Shown piece after piece: positions 33,908 to 44,700 of a stretch of DNA of 64,000 nucleotides. Below the pieces are notes generated by a model that saw nothing but the letters and a program-made list of their open reading frames with translations, was not told the DNA's origin and searched no databases. The stretch is from NCBI GenBank assembly GCA_032718475.1, contig JAUCBJ010008380.1:38095-102094 (forward strand), read 5' to 3'. The number at the start of each line of letters is the position of its first letter. The stretch's first letter is position 1. This stretch comes from Nemertoderma westbladi. Lineage: Eukaryota > Xenacoelomorpha > Nemertodermatida > Nemertodermatidae. The position numbers and the translations under genes were made by a program.

Positions 33908-36018
33908 TGTTAAACAACCGCGACACCTATACTAACAGCAGAACTGTTGAACAGACAAATACCCGTATACCTCTCTGCCAACCTAATGAGCTCTCGCCTA
34001 ACCAATAAGACACAAAGACTGCTCTACTGTTAAGTAAAGGGGATCAGGAGCGTGCTATTACTAAATTGTAAGGGTTGCTAAATACAAAACCGCTACTTAC
34101 CGTTGGATGGCGCTAATCTGCCGTCCGCTAATATATTTTACTAAATTTACACAGCTCCTGCAAAATCGCTTGTTCCTTTCTCTACCGATCGCTCGATAGA
34201 GAGCTAACTGTTCGAATCTATGAGCCACGCGGGAATAACCAAACAATAAACCCGAGTCGGCTCCCTAAGCTTACTTAAGACGAGTGCGAGGGGCTTTGCA
34301 CTCAGAGTATATTCTTACGCCTAATTTTACTACTGTTGAAGTACGCTAATGCCTACGTCTTTTCTAATCGCGAATACGGAGGGTTCCCTAACGAAATGTG
34401 TGAATGCGAGAATATTTAAATAAATCAAAATTGGTACAGTACAATGTCTTTCGTGGGTGATACCGCTCTGGGTCTAAACTTGCCTGCAGCTGGCTTTAGG
34501 CCAGCAATTCACTAGTGTCTTGCGTACTAACTATTGCGATCTAGTTTATTGCCCGCTAATTCAAATAACCGCTCAGCGTGAATAGTTTACGGTACTCTAA
34601 TTATTACCTTAGCTACTCTCCGCTATGCTGCGTACTAATTCTTAATTTTACTAATTAATTACAGTCACAAATATGTAACAGCCTAAAATACTGTATTACT
34701 TTGACCTAATCAGTAATTATTTACAGTAAACTAAGAGATAGAAATCAATCAAAGGGAAAAGAGCGCCTATCTAAGCATTCGTAATCTTAGGCACACTTTA
34801 GTAACACATCAATCAGAGTCAGCAATCACGGATCACAATAGCACGACTTGCAATTATACAATCTGCAATTATATAATTCGCAACTTACTTACGTACTTAC
34901 CCACCTACTGTGAGGTATGCAGGCCCCTCCCGGGTACATCTAGGCTTCCTAACTAACCCAATTCCTGCCCCCTAATACTAAATAGAGACAAAACCTTGGA
35001 TCATCAGCCCCCTAATTACTGTACCGGCGAGCGGTCTCCAACCTACAGTCCAAATTGCCCGACCACAACGTTGACCCCCGCCAGCGTTGCCCGCCTTTGA
35101 ATCCTCCGCTCTCCCTTAGTCGCCCAACCCCCCGATGTGCCCACCGCCTACTGGCACCTTAGCCCTCCATTATGCTAATAGCTACCGTAGCGGCGCATGC
35201 AAATCACAAAGTCTGACAGTCTCAGAAATCCCTTAGGATTATTGCGCAGAAAGGAATCACATAGAACCATTAATCAAAAGGTAGAAATCATAGTTCAGTT
35301 GTAATTAGCAGTAATCGAAGGAATTAATTGAGAAACACAATCAAGAGTAATCGCACTAGCAAATCATTCCAAGAAATTAATCAAATTGCAGAAATACTCT
35401 AAAATCCGTCAAAAATGAATAGAGACAGCTCAGCAAGTACAAAGGTGATAGCAGATCATGTGAGGGATAACAGTAAGGCTCTACCGGCACACCGCCAATT
35501 TATAGGTGATCCGGATGGGGTGATGCAATAGGGTGACTCAATCGCTCTCCTATTGGCTCTCCAGTCCGTGCTAGCATTAGACCAACCTGGAAGCAGTTAA
35601 TCCAATAAGGAGGCCGGATTGTAGCCCTATTGCTGCCCAAACCTCGAATTATTACCATATATGGTAATGGTTCACGTCTCTGGCTGCTGAATGGCCAGGA
35701 CAGCGTCCCTATATGCTAGCCCTATCAAACTAATATCAGCAAGCACAAAATCCAGGGTCCGAATAAACTCGCTACCCTGGAACTATCTACATATATCCTA
35801 ATACAAAATTACGTAGGTAGGGCTACATACTATACAAAATGGATGGATTCAAATATATGGGTGTTTCGATTTCCCTATCTAAATACCACTGCGTTATTAT
35901 GCCTTATCTAAAATATTATGCTGCACAACGGACTAATATTACATACAGTATAACGGACTAATATTGTGTACAGTATAACGGACTAATATATGTGGATACA
36001 GCGCCATATACCGTAACA
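33908..36018 (-). repeat. 3' LTR of the young BEL element
   Basis: This 2111-bp LTR has canonical ends: TGTTAAACAAC on the left and GTAACA on the right of the + strand. Near its right end (35928-35995) lie three direct repeats with core AACGGACTAATAT, which on the sense strand fall at the start of U3. An ATTACCATATATGGTAAT palindrome occurs at about 35649. Confidence 0.9.
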
Positions 36019-36812
36019 CCGCTCCAAGGGAAATCATATAATGTTTCCCTCCAATTGTAAAAGAGTATAAGGTGATGTATACAAAACAAAATAAATTTCT
36101 TCCAACCAATCTAAATACTTGATACTATAAATCCTACTATTTACAAAATATTGCTATAGATATTGCATAATGAATTACATACAAATTAAATTTACAAATA
36201 TTATCTCTCTCATACAAATTAAATTTACAAAATATTGTTTCTCGTTCGTACTACATAATGATTACTACATACAAAATTAAATTTACAAAATTTTACTTCC
36301 TTTATTTATTTACAAATTGACGGTCTACCTATTGAAATGGAACATGGCTAGGACAATGTCCCCCATTTCCCATCTCAAATTAACGATCAACATTAACAAG
36401 ATAAACTAAATATAAACGTATTTGAGGCTAAATTTTTAACTAAATTGCATTAAAGGCCGATAATCAAACTAAATATAAAATACGTAATAATTTCTTTCAT
36501 TTTCGGACTTTACTTAATTTCTTATAAAAAACGCAAATCATATTGGTTTGATGATTGCTCAGGTAAGTGAAAGGAGTAAGCCAAACCCGCGGGTTTGTCT
36601 CCCCAATCACTTCCTTTGCCTCTTTCAATAAACTTTAGAGCAAATAAAGTCATATACACAAAATCAAATATAGTATAAAATATTTACTATTTCCAACGGA
36701 CTACAAAATAAAAGTATTTCCTTTCAATATTTTTCGGCCTTCGAAAATAAAACTCTAAAATATGGATACGACTAGTGTATATGAGTCCAGTCGAATGTTT
36801 ATCAAACCTACG

Positions 36813-36841
36813 ATATACATCAGAGCGACGATGATGTATAT
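36813..36841. repeat. Hairpin A, loop GAGCGACGA
   Basis: ATATACATCA and TGATGTATAT form a perfect 10-bp stem around the loop GAGCGACGA. A second copy with the same loop and a co-varied stem lies at 37288-37314. Confidence 0.75.
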
Positions 36842-37287
36842 GTCTAAAGTTTGTCGCTCCGTGATATTATAGTCTCATCGGCTAGCTCCTGGGTCTCTCG
36901 GGCTCGCTCCCTTCTCCAGATACACCAGTCTACCCCCTGTAGACTCTGTTGACGGCGTCCTTGTGGCGTCACTTCCCGGAACCGGCGACGACATTCCCTG
37001 GGCACCGACTATCTCCTGACTGGTGCTCCTCCCTCGGCCTCGTCCCATTTGCCGTGTCCCTGTGGGCGCCTCCGCCAACTCCTCTTTCTTCAACTATAGA
37101 ATGTTCTGTTCGTCCTTGGCTTGACGCTTGCCAATGACTCCTCCTTCTGGTACTTGCCGCGAGCTGTGAGCTCCGGCTGTTGTCGCTGTGGGCGCGGCGG
37201 TCCTGATCCTCCACTCGTTCAGAGGTCATTGACCCCAAACGAGTCTCCTTAGGCCGCCAATTGTGCGCTGGGTAATAAATCTAGACG

Positions 37288-37314
37288 TATATATCAGAGC
37301 GACGATGATATATA
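37288..37314. repeat. Hairpin B, loop GAGCGACGA
   Basis: TATATATCA and TGATATATA form a perfect 9-bp stem around the same GAGCGACGA loop as hairpin A. The C-G pair of hairpin A is T-A here, so pairing is kept although the sequence changed. Confidence 0.75.
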
Positions 37315-37449
37315 AAGGATTGGACATATTCGGGCTTAATAGTGCGTGCGTCGAAACTTCCCGAAATAATTTGGAGTAAATATCGTATAAATCGCGGATC
37401 GTGGGTATGGTTAGTAGACGGATGGATGGCGCGAATCTCGTCTGGATAC

Positions 37450-37977
37450 TCAGGCGTGAGTTTCCTCTCCTGGTGAAGCGAAGTGAACGTGGTCCAGGAA
37501 CTCGAGAGCTCCAAACCCGCGGGTTTGACGGGTACCCGAGTCCCGCGCCGCTTCGCGCCGCGCCTCTAGATCCTTATAGGCTCGGTACAGCGAAATGGCC
37601 GCTGCCGTCTCTATCAAACTGGGTGTCGAACAGGGTTTAATCTCCGTATACGGATCTAATGTCGTAACGGTCGGCGTAATGGGTCTCGGAGGTCGCTTTC
37701 CGCTAAAGTCGATACTGATCATCGGGTCGCTCATCGGGTAACCTCCCTCGTTATATCTAAGGAACTGGTGAGCTTGACAACGCGTTAATATCGGTTCTGG
37801 ATGTTGCTCGTCTAGTCGGTCGGGAATCGTGGGTTTGTATTTCCCATTTAGCTCCATCACCGACCGCCCATGGTAGTAAACGTTCGAATCTTTACATCCC
37901 GGTCGCGCGAATGGTAACTCCGCCTCCTCTCCGGCAGTAAATCCTCTGCGCGGTTGCGCTCTAATATCCTTCTCCAT
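37450..37977 (-). CDS. Hypothetical accessory ORF of the BEL element, 175 residues
   Basis: The frame starts with ATG (MEKDIRAQPRRGFTAGEEAE) and ends at 37450 in a Gly/Glu-rich tail. I do not recognise the protein. It is Pro- and Arg-rich, has no signal peptide or membrane segment, and contains one palindrome-encoded RQTRGFG. It is the only ATG-started frame of this length between pol and the 3' LTR. It could be an element-specific accessory gene, captured host sequence, or chance; an envelope glycoprotein is unlikely. Confidence 0.35.
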   Translation of the reverse strand: MEKDIRAQPRRGFTAGEEAELPFARPGCKDSNVYYHGRSVMELNGKYKPTIPDRLDEQHPEPILTRCQAHQFLRYNEGGYPMSDPMISIDFSGKRPPRPITPTVTTLDPYTEIKPCSTPSLIETAAAISLYRAYKDLEARREAARDSGTRQTRGFGALEFLDHVHFASPGEETHA

Positions 37978-38733
37978 TATGCCCCGCGTATATACATATA
38001 TAACCCAATAAGTGTTCCGTTACGCAAACCAATTACACTGTGGGTAATCAGTTAGATGTCGCCGAAGGACAGACCTCCCGAACCCCCCCGCCTTCCAGCA
38101 GTTCAGGTTCGACTCTCTAGATCCCGTCTCTTCCTAACTAACTATCCTCTAACCTATTCCCATGCATAGCGCAAAAACTTTGGAGATAAACTGGCCGTGA
38201 CCAACTCACTTTTTGATGCCCAAACTACTCCCATTACTCGTACTAAACTACAGTAGTTAGAAAGGACCATAGCCACAATACTCGACTATACCAAACCCAC
38301 AGGTTTGATAATCGAACATCACACATCACTGCAAACTACTGAGTGGGGTCCATGTACGCCTCTGGTGCTACTAACCTTTAGCACCTTAGTTGCACTGTTG
38401 GCACCAATCTGTGGAAGTTGCTAAACTCAATTTACACTCCTACGTAATATAGCCGTCACCATGGTTTCTAAATGCTATTTTCCAGGCTTCACGACTTTTC
38501 AAATTACTGTTTTCTATAGACGAATTCTAAAACGCGTCTATACACAGCGTCTGGAATTGTCTTGGGTTCACTTCTAATTTTTTAAAATTTTAATTTTTCC
38601 AAAAATTTTGAAAATAAAATTTTGTTTTGATACCCACCAGACAAAACTCAACGCAAATCACCACAACCCCGCTCCTATGCATTTCCTTGTATTTGCATAC
38701 GAGGAATGCATACGAAGTGAGTTGCGTCTAACA

Positions 38734-41700
38734 CTAATTCTGTTTTGAGGCAGGAGACAAATTATAATCTCCCGTCTCAATACGTGTCTCCTCTAATAAC
38801 ACGATATCTTGGACCGGTCGGTCCAAGGTGTGTAAACCATTAGTTTTACACTTTTTTGGGTGCGGACACTTGCACCTAATTTTCACAGTGACTGTGCGCA
38901 CTATGTTTTGCACGTCTGGGTGTGTGTGCAAGATCACTCCCGTCTCCCAATACTTTCTCTTGATAATCGGCTCGGTTATCAACACGTAATCTCCCCTTTG
39001 GAGACTCCGAACCGTTTTGTACCACTTTGTTCTGGTGGATATGGTGGGAAGATAGTATTCCCGCCAATATTCCCAGAATGTGTACGCCACAAACTGTGTT
39101 ACTTTCCAGCTTTTACGACTATATAGGTCGGCACTAATGGGTTCTGATGCCGGCACAAGAAATGCTGGACTCTGCATTAGCAAATGATTCGGCGTTAATG
39201 CAACACCGTCTGGCAACATAGCTATCGGCCTCGAGTTTAGGGTATGCTCGATTTCAATGAAAGCTGTGACCAGTTCGTCGCCGGTAAGTTGTTTGTTCAC
39301 AGGCAACGTTTTGGCAATGGCCTGCTTCACAGAGCGAACTAAACGCTCCCAACTTCCTCCTCTCCAAGGACTTTCTGGAGTATTGAATCTCCACTCTACT
39401 CGTTGCGGCAAAAGTGCTGCAGAAATTTCCTTATTCTGTGCTGCTTTATGAGCCGCATTCAACTCGCTATTCCCTCCGACAAAGTTTGTACCCTTATCGG
39501 AGTAAAACGCCTTTACTAGTCCTCTCCTGGCCATAAATCTCTTCAAGGCCAGGAGCAGAGATTTGGTCGACATGTCTGCCACACGCTCGATATGTATGGC
39601 TCTACTCGCCATACATGTCAGTAGCAGACCCCATCGCTTGTGGGTCAGCCGTCCACTCTTTGCTTCAATCGGACCAAAACAGTCCACCCCTGTGTTCGTA
39701 AAGGGTGGGTCATATGCCTGCACTCTCGCTTCCGGGAGTTCAGCCATCTCCTGTTCCAATACTCTGGCGTTCACTCTCTTGCAAACCAGACAGGCGTCGT
39801 ACATAGTGCCGACTGCCCTGCTTGGCTGCAATAGAATGAATCGCTGTCTCGCTGCCGACAAACAGTGTAACTTTCCCGCGTGATGTAACCGCTTGTGTAT
39901 ATCCCATAGAATCGCTCTTTGCAATTCTATTGGGTGACTAGGGATTATCACTGGGAACCGAAGCTGTGAGTTTATGTCGACAGTCTGGATTCTCGATCTA
40001 TGACAAATTAAACCCTTATGGATTAATGGACTCCATTTTCTAAGGGGTTTATAGAGAACTGGTCGTTGAGCCGATAATAGATGGAATTCTTTGGGGAAGG
40101 CACACATTTGATAATGTTTCAAATGCTTTAATTCCGCTTGATCAATCTCATCCTCTGTCAGAGGTTGTTTCAATTTCCGAATTCGCTCACTATTGGTGCT
40201 CAATGGTTCTCTCAAATGTTTCGAATGTTTTAAACAAAGGTACAAAATGTATCGGCTTAACCACGCAGTTCTTTTACAAATTGTCAGCCAAGAGGCAGAC
40301 GAATTTAGTAATTTGTCATAAACACTACATGGCTCTAATGCCAGTGACGGTTGTCCGCTAACTAATGGAAGTTTCGAATCCAAACCCGCAGGTTTGGAAA
40401 CCAAAGGATCCATTGTGTCGGTCATTTTCTGTCCGTCACTTACCAACTGTGACTGTCGTCTAGTCTGTAAGGGTGGTTTTACGTCATAACTTACCCTTCC
40501 TGACCTAGTAGTCACGTAAGTCTGTTGGTCTGACAGGTCTCCGGGCCGCTCCAATGACTCTTCAGGCCGCTCCAATGACTTTTCAGGCCGCTCCAATGAC
40601 TTTTCAGGCCGCTCCAATGACTTGAGTTTGGCTTTAGACTTCGACTTAGAGACTTTCTCCACCTTGACTTCTGCATCTTCAGGCATCGGATTGGTCACAA
40701 TCTTTAGTCGCTCTGGCCAATGTTCCTGTGTCCTCGTTAGAAAATCAGGTCCATGCAACCAAAACTCCTGCGACTCTTCCTGACAGAATTCCGCCGGCAT
40801 TGCACCTCTCGAAGTTATGTCGGCCGGGTTCAACACTCCCGGACAATGTCTCCATTGTTCCTTCGTCGAAAAATCAACGATCTGAGCGCGTCTATTGGCC
40901 ACAAATGTCTTTAGTGCAATATTGTCGGCCGCAATGTATACTAACACCAAGGATGCGTCCGTCCAATAGAATAAGGTCAATGTCGTGTCTAACTCCTCAG
41001 TTATTTGCTTACTTACCTCGACCGAAACTACAGCCGCCTGTAACTCTGCACGAGGGACAGTCATGTATTTGACCGGCATTGTCTTTGATCTAGAAGTCAC
41101 AAAAGCCGTCTCAAACTTGTCCTGACTTACCTCTCGGCGAAGGTAGGCTACCATACCAAAGCCGGTGTCACTTGCGTCACTAAATAGGTGGAGCTCTAAA
41201 TCAGCTGGGAATACCAGCTGATTCGGAAAGTAGGAACGGGGTACATCTATATTTTTCAATAGATGCAACTCGGCTTCCCACTCCCTCCACTGCTTTGCAT
41301 GTATAGGAGATATTGGTTCGTCCCACTCTAAGTCGGACAACCAAATTTTCCTCATGCACGCTCGTGCCTGTAATATAACCGGACTGATAAAGTTCATCGG
41401 GTCAAATAGTCTACTCAATGTCGATAAGCAAATCCTCTTAGTCAAAACTTTGTCTGGGCTACTGGGCTCAAATCTAACTCTTACCTGGAACTTATCTGAG
41501 TTCGGGTTCCAAGCGAGTCCCAGTACTCGCGCCATGGGAATTGGTTCTACCCCCAATTCTACGTCTCCGCTCCCGCGATCCTTTACCGGGAACGACTCTA
41601 ATAGGGCCTCCGAGTTCGTAGTGAACTTGGTCAGAGGAAATCCCCCTGTAGCCAAGCACTCCTGCAGGCCGTGAGCCACTTCTATGGCTTGTTCCGCCGT

Positions 41701-44700
41701 GTCCTTGGACACCAATCCGTCGTCCATATAGAAGTTTCTCAAGATGGACTCGATTACTTCTACTGGATACTTACCAATCTGGGCTGTTGCCGTTTTCTTT
41801 AAAACGAACAGCGTGCCATTCGGACTATCGCGGGCGCCAAATATCCTAACGTACATTTGGTATGTAACCACTGGGCCGGATAAGTCTTCATTCTCGTACC
41901 AGAGAAAGCGAAGGCTATCCTGGTCTGCCTTACAGGCTCTTACCTGGTGGAACATCGCCTCGATGTCACAAGTAAATGCGAATCGCCGCTGTCTAAAACG
42001 CAACAGTATTCCAATCAAATAGTTATTCAGGTTGGGACCATCCATCAACTCTGAATTCAGGGACATACCTCTATAGACTGCTGCGCAGTCGTTGACTACT
42101 CGGACTTTGTCAGGCTTGTCAGGGTGAGTCACATAGTGGTGTGGAAGGTAATAAGTCTGGTCTGTCACTAAGTCAGGGTCCTCTACCTTCCCAGCAAATC
42201 CCTTGGCGAAATAGTTGTTGATCTGGGCGCAATACTTCTCCCTAATGCCTGGATTCTTCAACAACCGAGCCCTTACTCCGTTTAATCTTTTCAAGGCTAA
42301 GTTGTAGTTGTTCTCCAACTTAGGTGGTTGTCGACGCCACAACATTCCAACTTCAAAATGTCCAGTCGGTAGTAGACGTATAGTGTCTTCCATCATCTCC
42401 AGCGACCGTTTCTCATCAGTAGACATGGCTAGGTCATATCCACCGGGTTCCATTGCGTCCCTATCCAGCCATTCGACGGTTCTGGCTCCTGTCTCGAGGT
42501 CCTGGCGTATCAATTCCTTCTGTAATTCCTCCTCACTGTATTGGAAAATGTCTAGGTCTCGATATTTAGCCACTTGACCCTCCACTATGTCTGTATAAGT
42601 CAAAACGTTAGTCAAATAGGTAGCGTGGGCCGCTGAACCAGACCCACGGGTCTGATAACAGTAGTCCTCGGGTTCACTATCTGTCCGGTCGTTGTGAAGT
42701 GGTTCCGACAACCTAACATTATCGGGAATCAACTCCTCGTCCGACTCGCTAAAGTCACTATAGTGGTCAATACAGGTTCTCCTAAACTCGTCTATGTCTG
42801 GTGGTTCTACTAACGGTGGTTGAGTTATAGGCTGTAATTCGTCGTATCTATTCATTGGCTTGTCGCCACCTGTAAACTCATAAGACATGGGTACTCGTGT
42901 ATACCAACCTAATATAGTCCTATGGGCATGTGGTCCATTGACATGCGGCTCAGCTGGTCTCGTTTCCCATATCTGGTGTGCGATCAGCTGTTCTGCACCA
43001 ATCAACATAGAAACATTCCTATAACCTACCTGATGTCTGGGTATCCTGAGCTTGTCAAAATACTCCTGTGCTATGGGACTCATCGGCGGCACCTTACCTA
43101 ACTGCCTGCCGAATCCCTTCATAGCTAGACACTTAAATCCGTCCAATGGCAAAGCTTTCCGTTCTTGTCGAGTGTGTTGGTCTCTCGGAAGTAGGGAATC
43201 TAGTTCTACCGAAATTCTGTGTCCCTTGAGGTCTCCTACCCCATGCATAGACTTCAACTCTATTTGGATCTCCTCGGCGTCCTGGAAGCTAGAAACGGCT
43301 CTCGCCACTTCCTCGTCGATATACGATAATGTGGACGCAGTGTCCAACATCACATATATTCGTTTCGATCCCTTATCTCCAGTGAGTTTCACCGGAATCA
43401 CGCTAAATATTTCCGACGTGGCCGATGATAAATACGTCCGCGCGCTGGTCGATGAACTATCCGCGGTGAAACCTTGGCAGGTCACTTCTCTCGCGCTCGA
43501 CTCGCCATCCTCGTCCGACGAACCTGGTTGATAACCATCGTCCTGAATGCCGGTGTACGTATTCCTCCTTATCGATACGGGTTCTTTGCTCCCCTTCCTG
43601 TGAGGATTTCGCTGTAAGTAACGGTCCGTTGGGGTGTGGAAATCCGCATGTAGCAACTTGTGATGTAGTCTGCCGCATTCCATGCATCCGTCCTTGCTGT
43701 TCGGGCACTGCCGCCGTACATGGCCTGGCGCAAGACATGCCCAACAGGTGTCCAACGTCCGCACTTGAACTCTTCTCTGTTCCGAATTTAATTCTTTGAA
43801 CCGTCTGCAACTATCTAACTTATGGTCGTCAGATCTTACCTCCTTTAGTAAACAGTATTGGCAACCTACAAATCCATCCGGCAACTCCTGTTGCTTTAAC
43901 CTAGGTCTATCTAACCGCTCACCTGACCATACTCGCGAGTCTGATCTAAAGGCTGGGGTACTCGAATTATATCTGTCTACTGAGTTAAATGTCACAGTGG
44001 TCCTGTCATCGTCAAAACTTACCATAGACTTACCGGTAACAGGTTTAGACTCTCTCATATTCTCCTCTGAGAAATTTGATTTCATCTCTGCTACTGCGTC
44101 TGTGGCTATCATGTCATGAATATGCTGAAGTGTCAACACCTTACCTTGACCCTCCAACTTATTCTCTAATTTGCGCCATTTCTGTCTGTAACGCATGTTT
44201 AGACGTCTTATTACGCTTTTCAAAACTTCGGCGTGATCACCATGATGAGGTAGATTCACCGTCCTCAGGATGTCCAATGCGTTCGAAATAGCGTTCGCTA
44301 AGTTCAACAGCTCTAACGGAGTTGTAATCCTTCCGCCCTTACCCAAGTCTTCTACTATCGACTGCGCCATCTTGGTTTTATTCCCGTAGATGTCACTAAG
44401 CGTCTTCATCGCTAACTCGAATGCTCTCTCATTGCCGACGAAGTTGTCAGCAATGGCTCTAGGTTCTCGATGGAGCATCTGAAGCAAATAGTTGAACTTC
44501 TCATTGGGAGTAAAGGTGCTGTTGGTTAGCTGCTCGTCGACATAGGTTTTGAAAGTCCTCCAGTGCTTATGGTTGCCCATAAACTTCTGGGGTTGTTGCG
44601 TCGGCAGTCCTTGCCTAGCAGCAAACTTACCTATGTCCCTAAGGGTTGCGTCGTTCCGGGTTAACAAATGGTTTAGTTCCGCAGGGTTGTTAAGTCTGGT

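Larger units (their letters stand above)
36019..38733 (-). other. 3' internal region of the young BEL element
   Basis: This region lies between the pol stop and the 3' LTR. The last bases before the LTR on the sense strand include TTGGAGCGG, a weak polypurine tract. It holds three CAAACCC..GGGTTTG-type palindromes (36582, 37512, 38292) and two hairpins with identical loops (36813-36841 and 37288-37314). One ATG-started frame is listed separately. The other open frames here start at TTG and overlap each other, so they are not supported. Confidence 0.6.

Noticed and set aside
36875-37238. Two short - strand frames near the BEL 3' end as accessory genes
   Set aside because: Both start only at TTG, overlap each other and show low-complexity composition.
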